Of a stretch of 23,132 nt of DNA, positions 8,220-15,368 are shown one piece after another. The DNA is from CAYSVN01 sp964434585. GTDB taxonomy: Bacteria > Patescibacteriota > Gracilibacteria > Peribacterales > Peribacteraceae. Position 1 is the stretch's first letter, and each line of letters begins with the position of its first letter. The notes beneath the pieces were generated by a model. That model saw nothing but the letters and a program-made list of their open reading frames with translations. It did no database searches and was not told the DNA's origin. The stretch covers positions 1 to 23,132 of the forward strand of contig CAYSVN010000015.1 of the NCBI GenBank assembly GCA_964434585.1. Reading direction: 5' to 3'. Position numbers and translations under genes: made by a program.

Positions 8220-9611
8220 ATGTCTCAACCTTCACTCGAAACCATTGTTTCCCTTTGTAAACGCCGCGGATTTGTCTTTCCCAGTAGTGATATCTACGGT
8301 GGATTTGCTGCCGTGTACGATTATGGCCCTTATGGAACCGAGCTGGCTAAAAATATTCGTGCTGCCTGGTGGCAAGCGATGGTTTACGACCATCCAAATA
8401 TTGTAGGGCTTGATAGTAGTATTTTTATGAGCAGTAAAGTTTGGGAAGCCAGTGGACACGTTAGTGGTTTTAGTGACCCGCTTGCCGAATGCAAAGAGTG
8501 CCACACGCGAGCAAGGGTTGACCATTTACTAGAAGATATTGATGTGTTTGCAGATGAAAAAATGAGCGATGATGAAATTAACGCGCTACTAACAGAGCAT
8601 GAAGATAAAGTAAAATGCCCCAAATGTGGCAATAGTAATTTTGGTGAAGCAAAAGGTTTTAACTTACTGGTTCAAAGTAACCTTGGTAATTTTACAGGTG
8701 ACTGGAGTAAAGAACCTACGTATTTACGTGGAGAAACTGCTCAAGGTATTTTTATTAACTTTAAAAATATTATGACCAGTAGTCGAGTTAAAATACCCTT
8801 TGGTGTTGCACAAGTTGGTAAAGCTTTCCGTAACGAAATTACTGCTCGTCAGTTTATTTTCCGTAAACGTGAGTTTGAACAAATGGAAATGCAATACTTT
8901 GTGCACCCAGACGATATGATGACCGAGTATGAAGCCTGGAAACAAAAACGTTGGGATTATTATACAAAGACTCTAGGTATTAAAGAGGAAAACCTTCAGT
9001 GGCATCAGCACGAAAATTTAGTATTTTATGCTAAGGCAGCCTGGGATATTGAATATAACTTTCCATTTGGGTTTAAGGAATTAGAAGGAGTCCATGCTAG
9101 AGGTGACTACGACCTTGGTGTGCATATGAAGGCCAGTGGTAAAGATCTACAATACCTAGACCCTAAAACTAATGAAAAATATTTACCCAACGTAGTAGAA
9201 ACTGCCGTAGGTGTGGACCGTACATTCTTAGCAGTGTTAACTGAAGCTTATAACGAGGAAGAAGTTGAAGGTGGTGGTACCCGCGTTGTTCTTAAACTTC
9301 CCCGTGTATTAGCACCGGTAAAATGTGCAGTTATGCCGCTCCTTAAGAACAAACCTGCACTTGTAGCCAAGGCCGAAGAGGTGTTTAACATGCTAAACCA
9401 GCATATGGTTTGTGAATTTGATGCTAGCGGTAATATTGGTAAAAGCTACAGAAGACAGGATGAAATTGGTACACCAAAATGTGTTACTATTGATTTTGGA
9501 ACTATTGGCGAAGAAGATGGTATTGAACAAGATACCGTTACCATTCGTGATAGAGATACTCTAGAACAAAAACGCATTAAGATTGAAGACCTACTTACAG
9601 AATTAGCGTAG
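8220..9611 (+). CDS. glyS: Glycyl-tRNA synthetase, alpha2 (dimeric) type
   Basis: This class II synthetase charges tRNA-Gly with glycine. It has 463 residues, a usual length for the homodimeric bacterial/archaeal/eukaryotic type, not the alpha2-beta2 type. The N-terminus has the characteristic KRRGFVFPSSDIYGG and YDYGPYG. Cys91, Cys94, Cys133 and Cys136 (CKEC and CPKC) form a likely zinc site around a helical insertion. Motif 2 is FRNEITARQFIFRKREFEQ (203-221), and motif 3 lies around ETAVGVDRTFLAVL (327-340). The HIGH-like anticodon-binding domain occupies roughly residues 360-455, including SYRRQDEIGTPKCVTID. The gene is a single transcription unit with a -10 box 6 nt before ATG. It ends one base before the convergent membrane-protein gene and has no terminator between. 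The symbol follows the common use for this type (also called glyQS). Confidence 0.97.
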   Translation: MSQPSLETIVSLCKRRGFVFPSSDIYGGFAAVYDYGPYGTELAKNIRAAWWQAMVYDHPNIVGLDSSIFMSSKVWEASGHVSGFSDPLAECKECHTRARVDHLLEDIDVFADEKMSDDEINALLTEHEDKVKCPKCGNSNFGEAKGFNLLVQSNLGNFTGDWSKEPTYLRGETAQGIFINFKNIMTSSRVKIPFGVAQVGKAFRNEITARQFIFRKREFEQMEMQYFVHPDDMMTEYEAWKQKRWDYYTKTLGIKEENLQWHQHENLVFYAKAAWDIEYNFPFGFKELEGVHARGDYDLGVHMKASGKDLQYLDPKTNEKYLPNVVETAVGVDRTFLAVLTEAYNEEEVEGGGTRVVLKLPRVLAPVKCAVMPLLKNKPALVAKAEEVFNMLNQHMVCEFDASGNIGKSYRRQDEIGTPKCVTIDFGTIGEEDGIEQDTVTIRDRDTLEQKRIKIEDLLTELA

Positions 9612-9612
9612 T

Positions 9613-9954
9613 TTATACCATCACTTTAATAACACCGTAGCAGACAAGTAGCGCCCATAACGATGTAACAATAATCCAAATAATAATATTTTTACGTGTG
9701 CTAACATTTGTAAGATAGGTTGCTCCATAACCAAGAATAATACCAATAGGCCATAGCCATGTTACCCAAATAGCTAGTACCCATGCACCAGGGCCAATTT
9801 TTAATAAATCTAACGAGTAACCAAATATACCTGCAATTTTTAAATAGATTTCTATCCAAATAGCACCTGGGATCCCTAGTAGAGGTATAAATCCAAATAC
9901 AGCAGTTAGTATACTAATGCTAAGAACCCAAAATAATGGTGAAAAATAAGACAT
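9613..9954 (-). CDS. Small integral membrane protein, unknown function
   Basis: I do not recognise the family. The 113-residue protein has about four hydrophobic segments: residues 7-27 (FWVLSISILTAVFGFIPLLG), 31-50, 56-80 (AWVLAIWVTWLWPIGIILGY) and 90-110. There is one short charged stretch (TRKN, 86-89), so the chain is nearly all membrane. The start is well supported: an extended -10 box TGG-TATAAT ends 6 nt before the ATG, which predicts a leaderless transcript. It lies downstream of the Nudix gene on the same strand with a 43-nt gap, but has its own promoter. The end faces glyS with a single base between stops. Confidence 0.7.
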   Translation of the reverse strand: MSYFSPLFWVLSISILTAVFGFIPLLGIPGAIWIEIYLKIAGIFGYSLDLLKIGPGAWVLAIWVTWLWPIGIILGYGATYLTNVSTRKNIIIWIIVTSLWALLVCYGVIKVMV

Positions 9955-9960
9955 CTATTA

Positions 9961-9969
9961 ATTATACCA
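9961..9969 (-). promoter_or_regulatory. Perfect extended -10 promoter, leaderless, of the small membrane protein gene
   Basis: On the minus strand TGG precedes a perfect TATAAT (9966-9961), and 6 nt (TAATAG) separate it from the ATG at 9954. This is the clearest example of the leaderless layout in the window. Confidence 0.65.
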
Positions 9970-9997
9970 TAACACACGCTAGAGGCTTATTGCACCA

Positions 9998-10567
9998 CTA
10001 ACAATATTCAGGCAATGCTAATAATTCTTCAATAGAATGAACATCATCTGGTAAACTCATTTTTATACTACGACTACTTGGATCTTGTAATATTTTTTTA
10101 GCATCTGCTAACTTGTATAGTTCTACTTCAATCTTTTCCCCTGCATCTAGCTCTGGCTCCACTTGTTCTATAACGTCCCAGGCAAGAAAAATATAAATAA
10201 ACTGTTCTATTTTACCGTGTGGTTGCCTGGCGTGTAGTAGTTTCCAATTTTTACAGACAAGGCCTGTCTCTTCGCGCACTTCGCGCTTGGCTGCGGCTAG
10301 TTCATCTTCCTCTGGGTGGTCATGCCTACCGCCTGGAATATCGTGGAATTCCCCAGCATGTGGTTGGTGTTCATGGCAAATAACGATTTTATTGTCTTTA
10401 ATAATAATGACTTTTACGGTATCTGGCCGTTTAAGCATTTCGAAGGTTTCAAACGTGCCGTCGTACATTTTTTGTTGCCACTGATACACGCTGTAAATTT
10501 TACCTTTAAACATACACTCAGCTTGGGCTGGTACTAATTTAGCATTATGGGGAGTAATATTACGCAT
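9998..10567 (-). CDS. Nudix hydrolase, ADP-ribose pyrophosphatase-like
   Basis: This is a 189-residue Nudix protein from the preferred start. The Nudix box is around residues 80-102: GRHDHPEEDELAAAKREVRE followed by ETGL. The catalytic REVREE block is intact, but one residue more than the GX5E spacing lies between the first Gly and the Glu. The N-terminal part (YQWQQKMYDGTFETFEMLKRPDTVKVI) resembles ADP-sugar pyrophosphatases that cleave nucleoside diphosphate compounds such as ADP-ribose to AMP and a sugar phosphate. The exact substrate is not readable from the sequence. The frame is open upstream to 10684, but the ATG at 10567 is preferred: an extended -10 (TGC-TACACT) ends 7 nt before it, and the upstream extension overlaps the divergent sigma gene start. 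Confidence 0.88.
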   Translation of the reverse strand: MRNITPHNAKLVPAQAECMFKGKIYSVYQWQQKMYDGTFETFEMLKRPDTVKVIIIKDNKIVICHEHQPHAGEFHDIPGGRHDHPEEDELAAAKREVREETGLVCKNWKLLHARQPHGKIEQFIYIFLAWDVIEQVEPELDAGEKIEVELYKLADAKKILQDPSSRSIKMSLPDDVHSIEELLALPEYC

Positions 10568-10574
10568 TGATAGC

Positions 10575-10583
10575 AGTGTAGCA
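10575..10583 (-). promoter_or_regulatory. Extended -10 promoter of the Nudix gene; decides its start
   Basis: On the minus strand TGC is followed by TACACT (10580-10575), then 7 nt, then the ATG at 10567. Starts further upstream would lie outside this transcript. Confidence 0.5.
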
Positions 10584-10633
10584 CAATGGCCTTGGTTTCC
10601 TTCTGCAAAAATGATAATATTTTTTCTTAAAAA

Positions 10634-10639
10634 TACCTT
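10634..10639 (+). promoter_or_regulatory. Weak -10 candidate of the sigma-factor gene
   Basis: TACCTT ends 6 nt before the ATG at 10646. It keeps the key T, A and final T of the -10 consensus but is weak, and is listed mainly because its spacing matches the other genes. Confidence 0.3.
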
Positions 10640-10645
10640 TAGTTT

Positions 10646-11185
10646 ATGTCTATAAACAATATCGAGCATATAGAAATTGGCCATCCCTGGCTTACCGATG
10701 AGCGCTATAAAACTCTGTTAAAACGAGGTTTATACCTTTTACGTAGACAAAAAGACAATAAAGAAACTGAAGATTTTATCCAAGAAGCTATATTAAGCTT
10801 AATTGAATCTGGTTTTGAGTTCTCAGATGATGAATCAATGATCAAAGCATTCTCTAGAAGACTCCGTCATATAAGAATTGATCAGTTCCGAAAATTTAAT
10901 AGTCCGAAGCGTGATAAGAGCAGGCTTAAACCTATTTCCCCAGCACATCTTAATTGCATTGAAGGTAACACAAGTAGCCCTGAGCATGTTGCAACTCTTA
11001 AGGAAGAATTTGGAAATATGATGAAAGTTTTATCAACTTTGAGTGATCAAACTCAAAAGATAATCCACCTTCGTTTTATAGAAAACAAAAAGGTTGTAGA
11101 AATTGCAGAACAATTGTCTCTTACTGTTAATATGGTTAGCAGAACAATTCATAGGACTCTAAAAATACTCAAGGATTCCCAGTAA
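10646..11185 (+). CDS. ECF-like RNA polymerase sigma factor (sigma-70 regions 2 and 4)
   Basis: The 179-residue protein has the two-domain layout of extracytoplasmic-function sigma factors. Region 2 is at about 22-85: EDFIQEAILSLIES, then MIKAFSRRLRHIRIDQFRK, the helix that melts and contacts the -10 DNA. A linker follows (86-120), then region 4 (125-175) with a helix-turn-helix: LSDQTQKIIHLRFIENK, then VVEIAEQLSLTVNMVSRTIH. It should direct RNA polymerase to a small set of promoters. No anti-sigma factor lies beside it; the neighbours are a divergent Nudix gene (78 bp between starts) and the convergent M3 peptidase, whose stop is 5 nt away. Region 2 diverges from well-known ECF groups, so a phage- or element-derived sigma is possible. 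Target promoters are unknown. Confidence 0.8.
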   Translation: MSINNIEHIEIGHPWLTDERYKTLLKRGLYLLRRQKDNKETEDFIQEAILSLIESGFEFSDDESMIKAFSRRLRHIRIDQFRKFNSPKRDKSRLKPISPAHLNCIEGNTSSPEHVATLKEEFGNMMKVLSTLSDQTQKIIHLRFIENKKVVEIAEQLSLTVNMVSRTIHRTLKILKDSQ

Positions 11186-11190
11186 ACCTA

Positions 11191-13209
11191 CTAGCCTAGC
11201 CCATCTTGTTCTAGTAGTGCATCAATACTCGGTTCACGACCCATGAGGTTTTTAAACAATTCCATAGGGTCTTTGGTATTACCTTTGCTGACAATTTCTT
11301 GGCGGTATTTTGTACCAGCTTCACGGCTTAATACTCCAGCATCACGCAAGTATGCAAATACATCTGCACTAAGAACTTCCGCCCATTTATAGCTATAGTA
11401 GCCAGCACTATACCCAACCGAGTCAGAAAAAATATGGTTAAAGCTACGCAGTACTGTATTTGGCTTGGTAGCATATTCTGGGTGGTAGTCCTCTAGTATC
11501 TCTGTATCAAGCTCATCAAGATCCTGATTAAGATCCTCAACGCTACTCATGTGTAAATGTAGGTCGATTTTTCCTAAACTCATTTGACGCATGCATTGCA
11601 GCGAGCTCCGGTATTTACGGGCTGCATTCATTTGTTCTAATAACTCATCCGGTACTGGCTCACCGGTTTTATTGTGTTTTGCAAGCATATCTAAACTTAT
11701 GCGTTCGTAAATAAAGTTTTCCATAAGTTGCGATGGCAGTTCTACAAAGTCCCACTTAACATTGGTTCCTGTAATACTGGCTACTTCTGCCTCACCAAGA
11801 ATTAAATGTAGCAAGTGGCCAAACTCGTGAAAAATTGTTTCTACTTCTCGCAGGCTAAGTAGTGCTTCTTGACCATTTACGGGAGCGGTTAAGTTCCCCA
11901 TAATAATTCCTAAGTGTGGTGTACGTACGCCGTCAACAAGTGTGCCAGAAATAAATTCGTTCATCCAAGCACCACCACGTTTACTTTCGCGTGGGTGCCA
12001 ATCGGTGTAAAACGCACCAAGCAACTCGTTGCTATCGTGTACTTCAAAATATTGTACTTCTTCGTGCCAGCCTTCTGCTTCAGCTTCTGTTACTTTAATA
12101 CCGTACAGTTTTTCTACAATATTAAACATCCCTTGCATAACGGTGTTAATGCCAAAATAAGGTCGTAATTCTTCTTCGTTAAATCCTAACTCTTCTTCGC
12201 GCATTTTTTGTAGGTAGTAGCTTCTGTCCCAAGGCTGCAATGGTGCTATTTTATCACCGGTTTGTTTGGCTTTAAATTCTTCTAGTGCTTTATTATCTTC
12301 GTCGAACTTTGGTTTAATACGTTTATAAAATTCATCAGTAAATTCCATCGCCTTTTGGCCACTGCCTACCATACGGCGCTCTAGTACTTTATCTGCCCAG
12401 TTTTGTTTACCAAGAATATCTGCTTTTTGCTGACGCAATGTTAAAATTTCTAAAACTAATTTGTCGTTATTATGCTTGTTGCTTTGGCCAATGGTTTGGC
12501 CACCTTCCCAAACTTTTTTACGTAATGATGCATCATCAGCGTACTTAAGCACTGGCACCCAACTAGGAGCATGTAAGGTAAATAGCCAACCAGATTGCTG
12601 GTTTGCAACTGCAGCTGTCTTTGCTGCTGCAATTGCACCATGTGGTAAGCCTGCTAATTTTTCTTGATCTGTAACGGTGTACTTCCAAGCATTTGTGCTA
12701 TCTAACACATTTTCTCCAAAGTTTTGGCACGCCTGTGCTAACTGTTTTTGAATGTTTTTTAATTCTTGTTTTTTAGCTTCTGGTAAATCGACACCGGATT
12801 CTTTAAAGTCTAGCATAACCTCTTCTACGTAACGCTGCTTATGTGCCGAGAGTTCTACATTTAAATCTGTAAATGTTTTTAACGTGTTAAAAATATCTTC
12901 GCGTAAAAACGTTTCGGTTCCAAAAGCAGATACTAACGGTAATGCTTTGCTGTAAGCTTCGCGTAATTCTGGGCTATTACAAGTGGCATCTAAGTGGCCA
13001 ACAAGTACCCATGGGCGATATACTGTTTGCAGTGCAGCTTCGAATGCTGCGAACGTATTATTGTAGCTTAATTCGCCTACTTGGTTAGCAATGGCATCTA
13101 ACTGGCTTGTGGCCTGCGCAATTGCCTCGGTAATATCTGGCACAATATTTTCTGTTGTTAACTGTGACCATTTAATAGGAAAGTTTTTTTGGAGGAAAGG
13201 ATTTGTCAA
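11191..13209 (-). CDS. prlC: M3 family oligopeptidase (oligopeptidase A-like)
   Basis: This is a cytosolic zinc metallopeptidase that degrades short peptides. From the chosen start it has 672 residues, close to the roughly 680 of E. coli OpdA/PrlC. The zinc site HEFGH is at 461-465, and the third ligand Glu (DFVELPSQLMENF) is about 25 residues further on. A conserved C-terminal stretch (FNHIFSDSVGYSAGYYSYKWAEVL) contributes to substrate binding in this family. The frame is open up to an ATG at 13260, but I chose TTG at 13209 for two reasons: it gives M-T-N-P-F-L, like the MTNPLL start of OpdA, and the upstream 51 bases belong to a promoter/leader element shared with the EamA gene. The ATG at 13260 lies inside the predicted -10 region. 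The symbol rests on family resemblance. Confidence 0.9.
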   Translation of the reverse strand: MTNPFLQKNFPIKWSQLTTENIVPDITEAIAQATSQLDAIANQVGELSYNNTFAAFEAALQTVYRPWVLVGHLDATCNSPELREAYSKALPLVSAFGTETFLREDIFNTLKTFTDLNVELSAHKQRYVEEVMLDFKESGVDLPEAKKQELKNIQKQLAQACQNFGENVLDSTNAWKYTVTDQEKLAGLPHGAIAAAKTAAVANQQSGWLFTLHAPSWVPVLKYADDASLRKKVWEGGQTIGQSNKHNNDKLVLEILTLRQQKADILGKQNWADKVLERRMVGSGQKAMEFTDEFYKRIKPKFDEDNKALEEFKAKQTGDKIAPLQPWDRSYYLQKMREEELGFNEEELRPYFGINTVMQGMFNIVEKLYGIKVTEAEAEGWHEEVQYFEVHDSNELLGAFYTDWHPRESKRGGAWMNEFISGTLVDGVRTPHLGIIMGNLTAPVNGQEALLSLREVETIFHEFGHLLHLILGEAEVASITGTNVKWDFVELPSQLMENFIYERISLDMLAKHNKTGEPVPDELLEQMNAARKYRSSLQCMRQMSLGKIDLHLHMSSVEDLNQDLDELDTEILEDYHPEYATKPNTVLRSFNHIFSDSVGYSAGYYSYKWAEVLSADVFAYLRDAGVLSREAGTKYRQEIVSKGNTKDPMELFKNLMGREPSIDALLEQDGLG

Positions 13210-13301
13210 AGGTTTAAAAGGTAGAAGATGAAGAAAAGGTTTTGAAACATATAATACCATAAAACCCTTTTAACATCTTACACTTCTGTAACCTGTGCCA
13301 C
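13210..13301 (-). repeat. Shared promoter/leader element, copy 1 (in front of the M3 peptidase)
   Basis: Read on the minus strand this has four 9-nt units (GTGGCACAG, GTTACAGAA, GTGTAAGAT, GTTAAAAGG; 13301-13266), then an inverted repeat AAAAGGGTTTT...AAAACCTTTT surrounding TTATGGTATTATATGTT, then a pyrimidine-rich leader up to the start codon. TGG-TATTAT (13259-13251) is an extended -10 box. The same arrangement, inverted, precedes the EamA gene (13975-14064). The two copies are alignable over their full length, and 20 of 22 bases match around the -10 box. Confidence 0.65.
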
Positions 13302-13307
13302 CTTTAT

Positions 13308-13919
13308 TTACATTCCATATGCATACTTTTCGTTATTGCGAAGATTGCTTTCGCGCACTGGGTTCGAGCTAGCGTGCAACAATAGCATATCAAGTGTCCA
13401 ATCAATGCGATCACGAATGTATTTATCGCTACGTTCATCTAGTGTAGCTGGATCATCGTGTAATACTTTACTAACATCGCGAATAATTAAATGATCTGGA
13501 ATATAATGAATTTTGGTATTTTTATAGCTAGACACTCGTAATTCTGCCACGGGGTAAGCACCACCACGGCCTGAAGACACACCTACAATTAAAGCAGGTT
13601 TATACGCTAGACGATTGCTATCTACTACTAAAAAGAAATTTTTAAGATGAGCTGGTGTCATGCCAGCATATTCTGGTGCAATAACAATAATACTATCTGC
13701 CTTAGCTAATTCTTCATCAACTGGCTTTAGTGCCTCTACCCACTCTGCTGGACGCTCTGCTGCCCATAGACCTTCATCCCAAAATGGTAAGTCGGTATGT
13801 GCTAAATCTATAAGTGAGGTAGTAGAACTTTTAGCTTTAAGTTGTGTTGCTAAAAATTTACCCACACGGGTGGACTCAGAATTTTTACGGTGTGAACCAG
13901 AAATGATTGTAGTGTGCAT
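13308..13919 (-). CDS. NADPH-dependent FMN reductase-like flavoprotein
   Basis: This is a 203-residue flavodoxin-fold protein. The N-terminus (MHTTIISGSHRKNSESTRVG) carries the FMN phosphate loop GSHRKNSES at 8-16. The second conserved block, IIVIAPEYAGMTPAHLKNFFLVV, corresponds to the family's PEYNGS-P--LKN-iDw motif. The family reduces FMN or quinones with NADPH; the physiological substrate here is unknown. A GTG at 13940 extends the frame by 7 residues, but the ATG at 13919 is preferred because it gives the family's normal N-terminus and lies 6 nt after a TATGCT -10 box. The gene sits alone between the two inverted copies of the shared promoter/leader element. Confidence 0.85.
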   Translation of the reverse strand: MHTTIISGSHRKNSESTRVGKFLATQLKAKSSTTSLIDLAHTDLPFWDEGLWAAERPAEWVEALKPVDEELAKADSIIVIAPEYAGMTPAHLKNFFLVVDSNRLAYKPALIVGVSSGRGGAYPVAELRVSSYKNTKIHYIPDHLIIRDVSKVLHDDPATLDERSDKYIRDRIDWTLDMLLLHASSNPVRESNLRNNEKYAYGM

Positions 13920-13925
13920 GCTGTG

Positions 13926-13931
13926 AGCATA
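13926..13931 (-). promoter_or_regulatory. -10 box of the FMN reductase gene, leaderless configuration
   Basis: TATGCT on the minus strand ends 6 nt before the ATG at 13919. This supports the shorter start over the GTG at 13940, which would lie upstream of the transcript. Confidence 0.45.
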
Positions 13932-13974
13932 GCTTATCACGATAATTTTTTCTATTTTAGCTTTTTAATCTAAA

Positions 13975-14064
13975 GTTGCAGAGGTTACAAAGGTTGCAGA
14001 GGTGTTAGAGGTTTTTTATGGTATTGTATGTTCCAAAATCTCTTCTACGTTTTCTACCTCTATA
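13975..14064 (+). repeat. Shared promoter/leader element, copy 2 (in front of the EamA gene)
   Basis: Four tandem 9-nt units (GTTGCAGAG, GTTACAAAG, GTTGCAGAG, GTGTTAGAG; 13975-14010) lead into an inverted repeat AGAGGTTTT...AAAATCTCT around TTATGGTATTGTATGTT. The extended -10 box TGG-TATTGT is at 14019-14027. A pyrimidine-rich leader (CTCTTCTACGTTTTCTACCT) ends at the ATG at 14065. It matches copy 1 (13210-13301) in inverted orientation and has no Shine-Dalgarno sequence. Confidence 0.65.
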
Positions 14065-14955
14065 ATGAATTACCTTAAAAAACACGGCGCTTACTTTGTA
14101 TTTTTAGCAGCTTTGCTTTGGGCGTGCGATGCACCATTTAGAGTATACTTAAGTGAAAATTTACCAACCAGTATTATTGTACTTGTAGAACATTTTATTG
14201 GACTGCTAATTGTTGCACCATTTTTATGGAGGTACAGAGCTACATTTAAAAAAATGAGTGCCTACCAGTGGTTAGCGGCGCTACTCATTGGTATTGGTGG
14301 CAGCGCAGTGGCACTTATGCTGTTTACACAAGCGTTTACGTATATGAATCCGTCGGTTGTTATTGTGCTACAAAAACTACAACCACTTATTGCCATTACG
14401 CTAGCGGTAACATTACTTGGTGAACGCACTACTAAACAGTTTTGGTTATGGGGACTACTAATGGTGGTGGGTGCGTACCTTATTTCGTTCCCTGGACTTA
14501 AGCCCGAACTATACCAAGGTGAAGTCTTTAACCCTCACATTATTGGTATGGGGCTAGCATTAGGTGCAGCAATACTGTGGGGTCTGGCAACTGTACTTGG
14601 GCGATACATGCTTAGTGAAATTGACTTTAAAGCTTTAACAGGCCTACGTTTTGCTATTGGATTCCTGTTTTTATTAGTTTGGAATATTGGCCGCGGCTCA
14701 ATAAATTCTTTAAATCTTGTTACCGGTACCGATGTTTTATTCTTAATTATTATCTCACTGATTTCTGGTGTTGGAGCTCTCTTTATTTACTACTATGGAT
14801 TACAACGTACAAAAGCATCTGTCGCCACGTTGGCAGAACTTGGCTTCCCAGTTGGTGCAGTAATTGTAAATTACCTATTTTTAGATGCCACACTTAATTT
14901 AATGCAGTTAGTTGGTATTGGGGTACTACTTTATGGTCTTAAAAAATTGGCTTAA
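14065..14955 (+). CDS. EamA/DMT-superfamily transporter
   Basis: This is a 296-residue inner-membrane protein with about ten hydrophobic helices in two similar halves of five (about 5-140 and 150-293), the EamA (drug/metabolite transporter) pattern. Typical family patches are visible: ALLWACDAPFRVYL in helix 1, the end-of-half motif NPSVVIVLQKLQPLIAITLAVTLLGERTTKQFW, and in the second half KASVATLAELGFPVGAVIVNYLFL. Such proteins export or import small metabolites; the substrate cannot be read from the sequence. The frame runs upstream to a GTG at 14002, but the ATG at 14065 fits the family N-terminus and the end of the shared leader element. It overlaps the convergent VOC gene by 4 bases at the stops. 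Confidence 0.88.
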   Translation: MNYLKKHGAYFVFLAALLWACDAPFRVYLSENLPTSIIVLVEHFIGLLIVAPFLWRYRATFKKMSAYQWLAALLIGIGGSAVALMLFTQAFTYMNPSVVIVLQKLQPLIAITLAVTLLGERTTKQFWLWGLLMVVGAYLISFPGLKPELYQGEVFNPHIIGMGLALGAAILWGLATVLGRYMLSEIDFKALTGLRFAIGFLFLLVWNIGRGSINSLNLVTGTDVLFLIIISLISGVGALFIYYYGLQRTKASVATLAELGFPVGAVIVNYLFLDATLNLMQLVGIGVLLYGLKKLA

Positions 14956-15368
14956 ATTGCTCTGTCATCTTGTACAATTTCTACTAAAATACCGTCTGGG
15001 TCTTGGAAAAAAAAGTATTGAATACCTGTTTTGCCTTGTTTTACGACAGTGTCTTTATGGGCGATAGTCATTTTTTTAAATGCCTGTAATGTTTTTTTAA
15101 TATCGTCTGTTTTTAGTGCAAAGTGTTTGGTGCCTACAATGGGTAAGTCGGTGTCATTTTCTTGAGCGCTAGCTGCTAATGGTTGGTAGTCGGTATAGCT
15201 AAATAGTTCTAACATCATATCTTCTAGTTTTAAATGTACGACTTCGTACACACCTTCTAAATTGGTATAATGGTGTACCTTATAAAAACCAAGTTGCTCG
15301 TAAAACTCTGTAGATTTTTGTAAATCTACTACGCTAAGTGCCACATGATGAAAACTAAGTGAAAGCAT
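14952..15368 (-). CDS. VOC (glyoxalase/bleomycin-resistance) superfamily protein
   Basis: This is a 138-residue protein of two beta-alpha-beta-beta-beta modules. The four expected metal ligands are present: His8 (SFHHVALSV), Glu54 (MMLELF), His82 (GTKHFALK) and Glu130 (GILVEIV), so a divalent metal site is likely intact. Family members include lactoylglutathione lyases, dioxygenases and resistance proteins, and I cannot tell which applies here. The DPDG motif before the last ligand is typical. Its ATG shares one base with the metK stop (TAATG), so it is translated by coupling with metK and belongs to the same operon. This raises the possibility of a role linked to SAM or methionine metabolism, but that is only context. 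Confidence 0.85.
   Translation of the reverse strand: MLSLSFHHVALSVVDLQKSTEFYEQLGFYKVHHYTNLEGVYEVVHLKLEDMMLELFSYTDYQPLAASAQENDTDLPIVGTKHFALKTDDIKKTLQAFKKMTIAHKDTVVKQGKTGIQYFFFQDPDGILVEIVQDDRAI

Noticed and set aside
10254..10268. AGACA-AGGCC-TGTCT palindrome as a second copy of the palindromic element
   Set aside because: It has a different core and only 5-bp arms, within conserved Nudix coding sequence; likely coincidence.
10568..10684. 39-residue N-terminal extension of the Nudix protein from an ATG at 10684
   Set aside because: It overlaps the start of the divergent sigma gene, does not resemble Nudix N-termini, and lies upstream of the predicted promoter.
13207..13260. ATG at 13260 as the start of the M3 peptidase
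   Set aside because: The ATG lies within the predicted -10 region, and the 17 extra residues are unlike the family. They come from the leader element shared with the EamA gene. It remains possible if a different promoter is used.
13354..13378. GGTTCGAGC resembling a tRNA T-loop on the plus strand
   Set aside because: The flanking bases do not form the 5-bp T stem or an acceptor stem, and the stretch is coding sequence of the FMN reductase gene on the other strand.
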